From: Trametes villosa
Lineage: Eukaryota; Basidiomycota; Agaricomycetes; Polyporales; Polyporaceae
Assembly (NCBI GenBank): GCA_002964805.2
Contig: PUDQ02000003.1
Coordinates: forward strand, 4,402,001 to 4,466,000
Length of the DNA stretch: 64,000 nt
Direction of reading: 5' to 3'
Part shown: positions 22,323 through 33,452 of the stretch, in pieces
How the letters are laid out: the number at the start of each line of letters is the position of its first letter
Numbering within the stretch: the first letter of the stretch is position 1
Notes under the pieces: model-generated
Database searches by the model: none
Told to the model about the DNA's origin: nothing
The model's input: only the letters and a program-made list of their open reading frames with translations
Position numbers and translations under genes: made by a program

Positions 22323-23045
22323 CTGGGCCCCGAAGAGGGCAATGCTGGATCTGCATACTGTATCATCTTTCACTTATTCCCGGTCTGTATTCTGGTGTGT
22401 TCTTCATCAATCTCCCATTCTGTGTGCTCCAGAAGGTGCAACCGGTATCGTACCGGATACTAGGCCAGGGAGGTCCGTTACAAAGCCCTCCCCGAATCGA
22501 GCGGTCGACAGGACCAAGAAAGCATTTTAGGTGACTGACACAGAGCACGTCCCGCGCCGCCATATCTCTTGTGCAATCAATCTTTGCCGACGTTTTGAGT
22601 AGCCTGCGACCCCCAATGGGTGTTTTCTGGCGCACATCGGTCGCACCCTAGATACTGTAGAATGTCGGAGTGATGAGAACCGGTCTTCCCTCTCAATAGC
22701 TCATAAAGCATAAAGGCCGCTCCCACAAGCGTGCATACTCAGAGCACGTAGTGGTGACAAAATGACCCGATCACGTCACTAAGTTATAACTCGAGGACCT
22801 TCTAGCCTTGCAGTGGTCCCACGTACGAACCAGTACTGTACTCGATCAATGGTGCGTTAATCGAGCGCCCATCTGCATCTTCCTCCTCAACCACCACGTA
22901 CTTATGGATGCTGACGCTGAGCCAATATTCACGCCTCCTGTTGTCAATCAGTTTGGGTACGTCCTTCGTCTCCACCTGGTTCAGAATTCTTGGCGTGTCG
23001 TCCTGACGAGCGGCCTGTTGCGGGTGGCGTAGGCTCTGGGTGCCA
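22323..23045. other. Intergenic, 0.7 kb
   Basis: 3' flank of SUMO and promoter of the F-box gene at 23046. Nothing else supported. Confidence 0.35.
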
Positions 23046-24797
23046 ATGCCTGACGCATTGCGAGCCGCAATGTACCCTCCAGCCGTCCTCTTCGACGAGA
23101 AATTACCCGCCCCACTCTATGGCCTCCCTGCAGTCGATCTCGACACTCGCCGTATAAACTCCTACCCTCGAGACGCTAGCAAGAAATCTCTCTTCGACCA
23201 ACGACGAAAGTTCGAGCTCGAGCTCTTGAGCTGGAGCGCTCTCTGGAACGCAGACCTCCCGATCAATGCGTTGCCGGCGGAAGTTCTTCTACAGATCTTC
23301 AACGAGTTCCTCTTTCCGTTGGAGTCTACATGGCCAATCTTCCCCACCCCTGCCGAGCACGGGCGTCGAGCGGCCGAAAAGCGTCCCTGGGCGCGCCTCA
23401 TGGGTACCTGTCGGCACTGGTGCGCCCTCATCAGGAACGCAGGATGCTTTTGGAGGGATGTTTTAGTAACAGAAAACACTCGCTGGCTCATCCTCGCCTT
23501 AGGTCGTTTGGACAAGGGCCCCCTCCGTATCACGATCATGAGCCGCAGCGACCGCCTCCTAGAGGAGACCATATCGATTCTACTCAATCATTCGGACCAT
23601 ATCGAGGAGCTGCAAGTTAGTTGTGATCTCTACGCCTCGAATCCTCACCTCGTATCACTCCTGGATTGCTCCTACCCTATGCTCTCTACCCTGGCTATGC
23701 ATCTGAGCCCGCTGCCAGGAGGTCCATTCCCTGGCAGGATGCGCTTTCCGCGTCTCCATTACCCTAGCCTTACAACGCTGGGCCTGGCGTGCACATCTCT
23801 TCACTGGGCTCCGTCGCTGCTCGAAAATCTACGATCCCTCTCTCTGACAATGTGTCAGCTTGCCACGTCCTCCATCCCTCTTCCAGACTTCTTGGTCGTC
23901 TTAGGGAAGGGTCAACATCTCGAACACCTCGCCTTGTACCTCTCTCTCTCATCCGTGCTGGAACCGCAGGCCTCCCCGCCGCATGGATATCTAGTAACGC
24001 TCCCACGACTGTGCTATCTATCCCTTACCGAAGCTCCAACGAACATCGCGCGACTGCTGAGGCACTGCAAAGTACCCGATACATGCCAAATGGATTTGGC
24101 AGGAATGTGCGGTGAGGCCACAGATCCGTCAATCGGCTACGACACCATGCTCCCACCAGATCGAAGTCGGGTACCCTTCCTGCGATCATCTACCGACGTC
24201 GATCTCGTTGTGGTCGATTCCAACAACAGAATATACTGCCGCGACCTCGACTGCGAACTATCGCTGTATTCGTCGACCCCCTACCCTTCCTGGGACGACT
24301 GGCTGGATGCAGGATTGCGGCAATTCACAGGCCTTTTTGGCCACGGCCAGTCGTCGTTGACGTCTTTGAGCGTCACCGGCCGACTCCACACCGTGCCATC
24401 TTCGACCTGGGACGCGCTGCTTGAGGCGCTCCCCGCCTTACAATCGTTGACGCTTCATGGCTCCGAGCCACGGATCTTCCCCACATCCGTTACCCACTCG
24501 CTGTCGACACCCACGGCCGTCGATGTATACGGAGCTTCCGAACAGCACCGCGTCCCGTGTCCTTCCCTGAAGCGCCTCGACATCCGCGGATGGGAGTGGG
24601 CCGCCTTCGCGGTGGAGGCCGTGCTGGACTGCCTAAGCTGGCGCGCGGCGTCCGGGGCCCCGAAGCTGGACGTGTTGCGCCTGGACGCGGTGTGGCTTCA
24701 CGCGGAGGAGAAGGAACGCGGCGCGGCGTGGGCGGAATATTTGCCCCGGTTGCGCGGCGCAGCCGGTCAGTTCGATAATTACGACGAGCCCTGTTAG
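23046..24797 (+). CDS. F-box protein with leucine-rich C-terminal region (copy 1, 583 aa)
   Basis: A single open frame from the ATG at 23046. An F-box is visible at about residues 72-125: INALPAEVLLQIFNEFL, then WARLMGTCRHWCALIRNAGCFWRD. The rest consists of irregular leucine-rich repeats (LHYPSLTTLGL, LLENLRSLSLT, LEALPALQSLTLHG). F-box proteins bind Skp1 in SCF ubiquitin ligases and use the repeat region for substrate recognition. These genes are strongly expanded in Agaricomycetes. The gene is tail-to-tail with the SDR gene at 25296, an arrangement seen twice more at 42-51 kb. It is more diverged from the tandem copies than they are from each other. Confidence 0.8.
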   Translation: MPDALRAAMYPPAVLFDEKLPAPLYGLPAVDLDTRRINSYPRDASKKSLFDQRRKFELELLSWSALWNADLPINALPAEVLLQIFNEFLFPLESTWPIFPTPAEHGRRAAEKRPWARLMGTCRHWCALIRNAGCFWRDVLVTENTRWLILALGRLDKGPLRITIMSRSDRLLEETISILLNHSDHIEELQVSCDLYASNPHLVSLLDCSYPMLSTLAMHLSPLPGGPFPGRMRFPRLHYPSLTTLGLACTSLHWAPSLLENLRSLSLTMCQLATSSIPLPDFLVVLGKGQHLEHLALYLSLSSVLEPQASPPHGYLVTLPRLCYLSLTEAPTNIARLLRHCKVPDTCQMDLAGMCGEATDPSIGYDTMLPPDRSRVPFLRSSTDVDLVVVDSNNRIYCRDLDCELSLYSSTPYPSWDDWLDAGLRQFTGLFGHGQSSLTSLSVTGRLHTVPSSTWDALLEALPALQSLTLHGSEPRIFPTSVTHSLSTPTAVDVYGASEQHRVPCPSLKRLDIRGWEWAAFAVEAVLDCLSWRAASGAPKLDVLRLDAVWLHAEEKERGAAWAEYLPRLRGAAGQFDNYDEPC

Positions 24798-25295
24798 CTT
24801 TCGCGGGCGTGTTCCCGGCCTTGGTGCGCTTGTGTCACTGGTTTCGAGTTCGTGCATTGTACTCGCGTGTATGGGGAAATGGGGGTTGAAGGAGACGTCG
24901 TGTTTCCCTGTGTTACAGCGGTGCACTTACCTTCTCATCTGACTCGAGTATCTATGCTTGCAATAGTCTACGAAGCTTGACATATGCTGTATGTATGTAC
25001 TAGGACCTCATTGTGCGGCGTCGACCCTTCCATCTGAGCTCGAGACCAGCTATCTCTGGCCTGAAAATCCTAGACTCCATATCTGAATGCTACTATGACT
25101 GTCGATTCCGAGCAAAATCGACACATAAACAGACATATTTGCATTGCTAATCATCCAGGACGACGACCTGATATCTGAAAGAACCACGAGTGCACAATCG
25201 ATATTCACGACAAATACATCAACAGCGAGTAAATACAAACGGTAGATATCCTACATGACAGGCAGACTCGTGAGCGAAAGAGGCGGGTCCCCAGC

Positions 25296-26348
25296 TTACT
25301 TCCCTAGGCCCTCCGACCACGACTCGTACTCGTCGATCTCCTTCGTGAGCGCCTGGACCTTCTCGCGCGCGAACGCGATCGAGTCCTTGCCGAGCGGGAA
25401 GTGCAGCGGCGGGCTGGGCAGCCGCGCGAGCGCGAGGATCTTCGCCACGGCGGGCCCGGCCTCGACGGGCTGCAGGTCCGCCTCCGCGTCCGTCTCCTCG
25501 CCCGCGCCCTTCAGAAACGCGCCGCGGAACTGGTAGACCGGGAGCGCGGGGTTGTTGTATGCGGGGTGCTGCGGGATGAGGATCATGTTCGTGCCGAGGT
25601 TGAAGACGGAGGTCTTGAATGAGCCGGGCTCGATGATCGAGACCTGAAGGTCGGGTGGTCAGAAGGTGTGTCGGGTAGATGGCGAGGAAAGGTGCTTACC
25701 TTAATGTTCCAGGCGGGGTCGAGCTCCTTCGCAAGAGACTCGCTGAAGCCCTCAAGAGCTATCACGCACGAACTGTCAGCAACACGCAGCAGCGACGACA
25801 TACTCAATGAACTCACCATGCTTCGACGCCGCGTAGAACCCAATGATCGGCGCGCCCGCCAGGCCCGCCATCGAGCTGTTCTGTAAGAGAAGCCCGCCCT
25901 GCGGCTTGTTCTCTTCCCGGAAGAACCGCACCGCACGCTGCGACACGTGCACCGCGCCCCAGAAGTTCACCTCGACCTGCGAGCGCGCGACGTCGTCCGG
26001 GAAGGACTCGTTCTCGCCGACGGCGACGAAGCCGGCGTTGTTGAACACGACGTCAATGCGACCGAAGGCCGCCTTAGCCTGCGCGAATGCGGCGTCGATT
26101 TCGTCGATCTTTGTGACGTCAAGCTTGACCACGCGGAGGCGGTTGGAGGGGTATTTCGCGGTGAGGTCGTCGAGCACGGAGGGCTTGCGGAGGGTGGCGA
26201 CGACTTTGTCGCCGCTCTCGAGGGCTTGGATGACCGTCTCGCGGCCGAAGCCGGTGGAGGAGCCAGTGACTGTAAAATGACATGATGTTAGACGCGAAGT
26301 AGCGGTGGAAGGGAAAGACTTACTGAGCCAAACGCGGGATGCAGACAT
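25296..26348 (-). CDS. Classical SDR oxidoreductase A (294 aa)
   Basis: Exons 26348-26324 (25 nt), 26269-25817 (453), 25758-25700 (59) and 25643-25296 (348). The same four lengths occur in the three other full copies. The NAD(P)-binding motif TGSSTGFG is at residues 10-17 and is created by the first splice (WL-ITG). NNAG is at 85-88, the catalytic Ser is about 140 (QNSSM) and YAASK is at 154-158. The Asn of the tetrad is in VNFWG. There is no signal peptide, so it is probably a cytosolic NAD(P)H-dependent dehydrogenase or reductase. The substrate is unknown. It is the most diverged full copy (IGF-YAASK, LALARLPSPP near the C-terminus). A TATAAG lies about 80 bp upstream on the minus strand. 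Confidence 0.9.
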
Positions 26349-26427
26349 TGTGGTATTAGATGCTTGGGATGTGGAGGGAAGTTGGCGATTTCGGTGGGTG
26401 ATGAAGTTCGCGTTGGACGCTCTCCCT

Positions 26428-26433
26428 CTTATA
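26428..26433 (-). promoter_or_regulatory. TATA-like element of SDR A
   Basis: TATAAG on the minus strand about 80 bp upstream of the ATG at 26348, matching the 85-115 bp spacing in SDR copies B, C and D. Confidence 0.4.
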
Positions 26434-26439
26434 CTTTGC

Positions 26440-28950
26440 CATGCTGCTCGCTACTGTGAGCTGCCCTCTCCATGGGATGGACTCGTTGTACTACTCCAAT
26501 TCCAACCTCTGGTGATGTCTGTAAGCCATGGCCGCAGAGACGCTCAGGTGAGACTCAGGTGAAACCTGACAAATCGGCTTGCAGAGCGAGTAAGCGCCGG
26601 TAAGCAGCAGGCGGTTGGTAGTCCGTTTTGATGGCTTACTCATTTGTCGACCCTCGCTTTCCGAGAGGGATGAGAGCAAGTCTTGCTGCACAACTCGTTA
26701 TCCTCCCTTTCCGAATCTGAAGGTGGGTCTGCGAAGCGTACCTCGAAGTCAATCAGTCATCTACCTGTCCCCGAGCGACTCGGACTTACTGTCGTTCAGC
26801 CTGCTCGCCAAAGCAATCACTTGCTGCCGCGCGTTCGGGGGCTGCAGGCGATCGTGGGATGCCAGCAACCACCTTAGACCTATCGCAGACACGGGCTTGG
26901 TCAGGCGCAAGGAGCAGATTGTCGACGGGGTACGCTGGGGCCGTGGCGCGAATTTGACTCATTGTATAGGCATTTGGCGGAGTATGACGCGTGGCTCAGT
27001 AGCGGTCATCTAATGGAGCTAGGCTCACTGTAAGAAACTGTATACGAGCGGAAGTCCCCCGATGCGAGTTGCAGTGCAACACCCGCAGCTAGCGGCAGCT
27101 TGAACACGCTGCGACTAGGGTCAACGCTCATCCCAAGGGCAACATTGTATGGAAATCCTCACCTCCTTGGTTCAACGAAGGTTTCGTATGGCGAGCTAGA
27201 GCTCGGAAAACCAACAGTCCCGTGTAAGAGAGTCTGACGACAAAGCCTGAATGAACAACCGTCGGTTCTCCGGCGCTAAGGAAGGTGGCGGCGCAGCGGC
27301 AACTTCCGACCCCACTCCAGGAAGTGAAGCTTGCAGCTTTTTCGCCCTCAAGCAGCTTGGACGCTGGCGAACGATTGTCTTCCGCCCCCGAACGTGAGGC
27401 TGGTTTACGAGCCTAGCTTGGACCGCTACCATGACTACAACCTCGCAGGAGCCTTCACCTCTGTGCTGCCACATTTCTAGCTTTCTTCTAGGTCACGAAC
27501 TACTCTGAGTTTTGTACATGGTCGCTTGGAATCTTGGACTGCCGAGAATTTATGGGGCTCAATACGACCAGTCAAGCACTATAACCAGTCGACTCCCATA
27601 GGGTCGTGTGATGTCTAAGTACCCTTCTCGCTGTCTTCTACGTGTATGTCTGGGCCCCTCTTACGTGCCTACGTACACGCATCCCTTGGTAGCCCGCAGG
27701 TGAGCTCCATGTGAGCTCCAACGTCCCTGAAGCCTTTTATCCGCTTGCTGAAACTCCTCCTACTTTTTAGAAAGTAAAAATTAAGCGTTCTAGCCACGAC
27801 TTTACCGTGGCCATCTTAGTATATATGCCGAAGGGGAAGTCGAACAAATTTTCCGGCATGCCACGACGCGCCGCGTCGCGTTTTGTCACGTGCTGCGAAC
27901 ACGCTACGGACAGTCCCGACTTGGCCCCGGCGACCAACCCACGACATTCCCGCGCAAGGTCCACCGCTCTACCATCGCCCTAGCACATCCTAATCCACTC
28001 AACTCGGTCGTGCGTCTTATGATGCTTGACCAATGCCCGAGACGCAGCTGTCGTATGTCGCAGCAAAGTGAAATGGCGCCGTCATCACCATGCCCCCTTC
28101 CATCGAGGCCAAACTCCGGACCGTCGCTGCCGATTCAAGTTCTGATAGTGAATCACCTCCAAGCTATTCCCCAATTCGCCGTCGAGCAGCCTCGTGCAGG
28201 GGAGTCTTACCTTCTGTTCGCACACCACTCGCATTGGCGCAATTCATCACTCTACATCGACAGCTCTCGAACGTTCTCCAGCTCAACGTGCTAGACCCCA
28301 ACCCCGAGCAACCTCGCCGCTCGGCTGATGCAGTCGGGCGGCATCCCAAGACTGAGGGGCCGGCTGCTATCCCTGGCTCCAGATGCACTCCAGAGGCACA
28401 CTTATGCCACGATGACGAGAAGAAATCTCTCACCTGCTCTCTTTGAACGCCGAGTGGCTCAAACTGCCGCTTGGGCCGTTGCCGCGCATTGTCCGTGCGG
28501 ACGGTGCGCGTCGAGGGCCCGAGCGTGAGACCGACGGCGTCGAAGGTTTGGACGCTGCCACAGACGTCGGAGGCTGTCGAGCGTTTCAATGCGATGTTCA
28601 ACGCCTCCCCGGTGCGGTGGTGCGGCGTCTTGTCGAGCGAAAAAGCGTGGCCGTTTTCGGCGAATCCTCTCCTTTAATCTCAATCGAAGGCTGATCCGGG
28701 CGCGGGGCTCGCGCGTGCCCTTCCCCGCGCCTGCTTTTTTGTGATCTGGATTCTGGCCTATCCCCCCTCGTGGGGCCGTGCCATGTCTGATTATGGTGCC
28801 GGCCAGGGCTCGGTGCGCGGCGGTATAGAAAGTGGCGTGCATTGTCCGCCGTCCGTCTCCCCCTTCTCGCACTCTGCTCCTCGTTGACCTTAGACTCCTC
28901 GCGCGTTCCTCCCTCCGCTCTTTCACGCCCCTTCCGCCTCACGCCCCGCG
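26440..28950. other. Gene-poor region, 2.5 kb
   Basis: No recognised gene. The best open frame is 28090-28446 (+, 118 codons, real ATG): its Ser/Asp-rich start is followed by a segment with no domain I know, and no splice pairs extend it convincingly. It may be a small gene, a decayed one or chance. From 28,680 to 28,950 is the pyrimidine-rich promoter and 5' UTR of the gene at 28951. Confidence 0.35.
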
Positions 28951-30571
28951 ATGCTCTTCCGGAGCCTCTCGTTCCTCCCCGTTCTCCTGCTCACGATCTG
29001 CCTCCTCGTCGCTCATTCTCCTGCCTCCGCCCTGAGCATACCCCCAAGCCTCAAGTCGCCCCGCCGCGTCAAGTCTCTGCGCGCACCTGAACAGGCCCTC
29101 TGGACGAACGCCCAACGCCTCGCCGTAGGCCTGCCCCCGCGCGCTCCGCGCACGTTCAAGCGCGCGACCTCCACCAGCCCTCTCGAGCCCGCGTACGTCA
29201 AGCGTAGTGCCCCGAGCCCAAGCGCTAGCCCTGCCGCCTACTCCAAAGCCAGACCGTACGTCGCGCTGCATTCAGGGTGCTATACGGAAAGCTCACTGTG
29301 CGCAACACTACAGTGCAGTCGAGGTGGCGTATTCGGGACGCATCGTCGCGCGCTTGGCCGGAACGACGGTCCCTATAGGATACGTGCGGGCCTCCCCGTC
29401 CGGTGTGTGAGTAAACCACGTCCCATCTCCCGTCTTGCCGATCGCAGCATCGCTCACTCCGTGCGCCCGTGCCTGATCTGCATCTATCGCCATGCTCTGC
29501 CCGGGGATGCGATGCTACAGCGCGCTTGGCAGCGACGAAGGCAGCGCGCACGTCTCGTTCGCGGCGTCGGGCCCGCGGGCGCTGTTCAGTATCGGCAGCA
29601 TCGTCAAGGTCGCAACGGTGCGTGTGCCGATTCAATCTCGCGACATCGTCTCAGCGAATGCTAATTTCGTCGTCCGACGCGCCAGCCCGACGCGTCCGCG
29701 TCCGCGCTCGTGGAGGAATCGGCGTTCATAGGCGCAGCGGGCACAGCTGCACTCGGCGCTGGCTCCTCGAGGTACGTCCGCCTTACGCCCCCGACCCGCT
29801 TCCGCGTCCCCGGGACGGCAGCTCATCCTCGCTTCCTCTTCTGCTTGTGTGTTTTCCGCGCCTAGTGCGGTCGCGCTCAACAGCGTGCAACAAAGTGAGT
29901 CTAAACTGCATCCTTCTCCCCCCTGAGCCGCGCGCGCCGCCCCCGGGCCCCGCACGCGCGCGCGCGCGCGATGTCCTGCGGTATAGATGCGCGGTGTGTG
30001 GCGTCCGTCGCGCGGCGTCCGAGCCCGTGGTGCGCCTCCGCGCGAGGGCACCTGAGCCCCGCGGAGACTCCAGGCGTCGCGCGCGCAGCCGTGAGGCGTG
30101 GTGGCGCGCGCGCCAACCACGCACGCGCTCCGATCGCGGCCCCGATCCCCTCTTTGACCCGCCCGGACACCACGCTAACGCGGGCGTCGAACTCTCTGCA
30201 GCGGCTCCGCACGACCGGCCAGCGGCGACCGCGGGCGAGAGCGCGATCTGGATGTACGACGCGGCGACGAATGCCCTCACTGGTGCGTCATGTTCTGCTC
30301 GGTCTCGCGCGGAGCCTGACTGGAATGTGTGTGATGTGTAGCGCACTGGGTGAACCCGGACGGGTCGCATCCCAAGACGAAGGTGGCGCTGAGGGCGAGC
30401 GACGGCGCGCTGCTGCTGACCGGCGACGGGGGCGCGTACAACAAGGCGCACCCGGATGACCTCATTTACGAAGTGGTGCGTAGCGTGAACCAACGCTAGC
30501 CCGTGGCCGCAGTGCACGAGTCGCTAACCTTTTCCGTGTATCTGCAGACGCTCCACCTCGAGAGCGACTGA
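28951..30571 (+). CDS. Secreted protein of unknown function (282 aa, 8 exons)
   Basis: Exons 28951-29255, 29314-29406, 29521-29617, 29686-29771, 29866-29894, 30202-30282, 30342-30475 and 30548-30571 all join in frame. A signal peptide (MLFRSLSFLPVLLLTICLLV) is followed by a basic pro-like region with several Lys-Arg pairs. The folded part has VAYSGRIVARLAGTTVPIGY, LGSDEGSAHVSFAASGP, FIGAAGTAALGAG, GESAIWMYDAATNALT and AHWVNPDGSHPKTKVAL. I believe this is a recurrent Agaricomycete secreted family, but I know no function for it. Kex2-type cleavage in the KR-rich segment is plausible. Intron 5 (29895-30201) is unusually long at 307 nt, very GC-rich and carries an alternating CG run. Confidence 0.75.
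29953..29970. repeat. Alternating CG run inside an intron
   Basis: An uninterrupted alternating GC tract, of a type able to adopt Z-DNA, lies inside the 307-nt fifth intron of the secreted-protein gene. Confidence 0.6.
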
Positions 30572-31570
30572 GCACCGAGCACCGAGCACCGGAGCACGAG
30601 ACCCCCGGATGAGCACCATCGACCCCCTCTGTCTCAGATCCCTCCACGCGCGACCCGCCGACGAAACGAAAGAAAACGCGGAGACGGGCTATCTAGCCCC
30701 CTGCGCCGACGATGTACGACAATGTACGAGATGCATGAGATGCACGCCCCTGATGTCAATGACGGACTCGAGTTCCGCGCGCGCCCTCTTCCCCGCCATC
30801 CCGCATGTAGCTCTCTCTGCCCCCAAACGAGGGCAGCGCAGGAGATATGCGTGCATGGACGCGGAGAGCGGCGCACGCTTCCCATCCCCCGCCCCTCTAC
30901 TCCTCCCCGCCGTAGACTCCGAACTCTTCCCTGCCTTCATTACTCCTGCGGTATTGTACCCGTCCCCGGTATTCCCTTTCGTACTCTGCTTCCGTTTCCG
31001 TGTGTCGGACTAGACATTGGCTGCCGCTCTTACCGCCGCCGCCACCTCCTTCCCCTCCCCCTTCCCCTCCCCCCCCTTCTCACTCCCCTCCTCTCTATTC
31101 TCCTTTCCTCTTCTCTCTTCCATATGTTGCCCTTCTATTGTTGTTTTACCGCGTCGCCTGGACGATGGACCCTGCCCCCTTCAGTCTCAGCCTGCCGGAC
31201 TCTTCCGCCCTTCCCCCTGCTGTTGTTATTCCTGCTTATTGTGTAATACGAGCGGCGCCTCTGCGCTCGGACCCTGTGGATACTTCAACCTGTTCGGCTC
31301 CCCCTTCCCCGCCTCCCCCTTTGGGACATTTGTTGTCGTTTATCGTTTATCGTCTCTATTGTCGAAGTTTGTGGCTGGAGGACCCTGGTCCCGGCGTAAT
31401 ATGTATGTCATCGCTGCAACAACAATTAAATACAGATCCGGATCCGTGGACGTAGAGACGCCGTGTGCAGCGGCATGGTGGTGGCGTGGATGATCGCGAG
31501 GTTGAGGTCGAGGCGAGCGAGGTGGCGCATGTCATGAGGCGAGGAAGGAGGGGAGGAAGGCAAAAAGGTA
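30572..31570. other. 3' flank and pyrimidine-rich intergenic region
   Basis: About 31,020-31,130 is an almost pure C/T tract on the plus strand. Proline- and serine-rich open frames across it in all phases are compositional artefacts. No gene supported. Confidence 0.5.
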
Positions 31571-31661
31571 TTCCCACTAGCCGACTTGAACGACTGACCT
31601 CGTCATTACTACCTGATGATCAAGTACTAGTGACGCGCTCTACCAGCTGAGCTAAGCGGGA
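31571..31661 (-). tRNA. tRNA-Thr (anticodon AGT) with an 18-nt intron
   Basis: On the minus strand the acceptor 5' strand TCCCGCT (31661-31655) pairs with AGTGGGA (31578-31572) with one G-U, and the discriminator is A (31571). The D-arm is GCTC/GAGC. The anticodon stem is CGTCA/TGACG with loop CT-AGT-A, anticodon at 31628-31626. An 18-nt intron (31624-31607) sits at the canonical position after base 37. The T-arm is AGTCG-TTCAAGT-CGGCT. Mature length is 73 nt before CCA addition. The anticodon A34 would be edited to inosine to read Thr ACN codons. Confidence 0.92.
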
Positions 31662-32167
31662 GTTGTAAGGGGTTATCCCCCGCTGGTCATGATCTGTACC
31701 AACATTCATCGCACGTTACTTCAGAAACGGCAGCAACTCTCCTTACCGCCATCTTCCAGAATGCCAGGCCGCTGTCGCCCGTATGTTTCTCGGACAGAAC
31801 TCGTTCGCGCTGTCATGTTGGAGACATCTTATATCCTGCGATTACGAGGTAGAGCAGCACACTGCCCCATCAAATTGGTGTGTCGGGCATGAGATCCTCA
31901 AGGCTCACCGTCGCACATTGTCTAGTAACGTTCGCGAGACGGAGTACATATGCGTGGTCAGTCTAATCGATTACATCATGCCTGCTCGGAAAATCTTCCG
32001 CAAAGCTGCCATCGCGCTAACGTCGAGCTGAAAGAATACACAGATACGCGCGTGTATTAGGAGCGTGGTAGGATATACAAGCACAGGGTATCTTCAGGCG
32101 TCGCGCGCGTCCGCCGCACTGAGTCTACAGGTCATAACTTCCGTCCTTCCGTGTGCGCGCCCGACCT
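31662..32167. other. Intergenic, 0.5 kb
   Basis: Nothing beyond short open frames and the 3' flank of the small protein gene. Confidence 0.35.
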
Positions 32168-32555
32168 CTAGTAGGTCGCGGCCGCCCGACGACGGCCGAA
32201 GCCGCCGCCGTACCCTCTGCGCCGCCTGCCGGTGGTCGCGCCGCCTCCGTATCCGGCGCCGGTGGTGGTTCCCCGGCCTCTGCGGCTGAAGCACCTGCAG
32301 CACAGGATGGCGACGATGACGTCCCAGATGGTGACGAGGACCTGTTGTGGTCACAAATGTGAGTCCTCTGCCCATCGGAGCTGTAGGTGTGGATGATGCG
32401 TACCGTTACAATGGCGGAGACGATGGTCTCAATGACACCCGCAATTGCGGAGATGATGGCGTTGATGCCGGAACCGATGGCAGAGACGATGGAACCCTGC
32501 AAATCAATCGTTAGCGTTTGCGCAAGTTGACGGGGATGGAGAGGAAGCTCACCAT
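32168..32555 (-). CDS. Small Ile-rich, Cys and Gly/Arg-tailed protein (89 aa)
   Basis: Exon 1 contains only the ATG (32555-32553), followed by a GTGAGC donor. Exon 2 is 32496-32404 and exon 3 is 32341-32168. The join gives MGSIVSAIGSGINAI, a long hydrophobic Ile/Val-rich stretch (about residues 4-50), the cluster CCRC, and a C-terminus of Gly, Arg and Tyr ending RRRAAATY. The N-terminal MGSIVS fits an N-myristoylation signal (Gly2, Ser6), and the nearby cysteines could be palmitoylated, which would make this a membrane-attached protein. From memory, short proteins of this build recur in polypores without assigned function. The ORF is invisible without splicing. A TATATAA lies about 120 bp upstream. 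Confidence 0.75.
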
Positions 32556-33452
32556 TGTGTGATAATGATAACTCGGTAGTCGTAAACGTTAAGGTCGTTA
32601 AGTGGTGGTGTGTGTGGTGGGAAGGGGTGAGAGATGTTGTGTTTGGTGAGGAAGTCGGTGATCTGGACGAGGTTATATAGCAGGCGGATGGGCCAGGAAC
32701 GCGGTAGTGACGTCTGCACCATCCGCTGCACCAGCGCGACGTACAACTCCACGGAGCACACCCGCTCGTCACTCTTGGCCCGGTGATGTCATACGTTATC
32801 GACTCCACGCCGGGAGTAAGTGCGAGCGACTTCCATACTCGTCCATCGGTCCGGGTTTGCGCCTTCCCAAACTGCGCACTCGCCATCTCGTCTCCGCGTG
32901 CATGTGCGGAACTTGGTCTAGAGATGTCCCGACGGTGGAGGATGGGCGGGAGTACTTACACGCATATGACGTCACACAGTCGGCGGCTGAAGAACGAAGA
33001 GGTGGCGGTGCCGAGTGCTGTTCTGAAAATGGTAAGCGTATTAGAGCGCCCGACTTCTCCATTGCGTGCACCCCGCCTGGGTGAGCAATGCTCACATCTA
33101 AAGCTCCCCGTTGCATTTCTGTTACAGGAACCCGCTTCCACGCGGCAAATTGCTGGCAAAAGACTCTCCATCCGCTTGAAAATGTCGATAGTAATGGTCC
33201 GAGTACCTGAATCTGCTAGCCGTGTGTTTGAACATTGATTCAAGTTATTGATAACCTCGAGCGTACATAATGAGACAAAGGAGTGTGTAGGGATAGAGGA
33301 TAAGGAAAGTAAACGAGTGTGAGAGTGTGGGTACAACAGAGGGAGCGCTATGCTACAGTAGTTCTATACGTACAATGTGTTGAAAGAGAGATGATGAGAC
33401 GTCGAGCCACCGAGAACGAGGATGATACAAAACCGACGAGAGCACAGACCGT
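32556..33452. other. Intergenic, 0.9 kb
   Basis: Promoter of the small protein gene (minus strand) and 3' flank of the coiled-coil gene. No gene supported. Confidence 0.35.

Noticed and set aside
28459..28926. 155-codon minus-strand frame
   Set aside because: Arg/Gly-rich composition across the pyrimidine-rich promoter of the next gene; no recognisable features.
31017..31493. Overlapping long frames between 30.6 and 31.5 kb
   Set aside because: They result from a C/T-rich tract that lacks stop codons in several phases.
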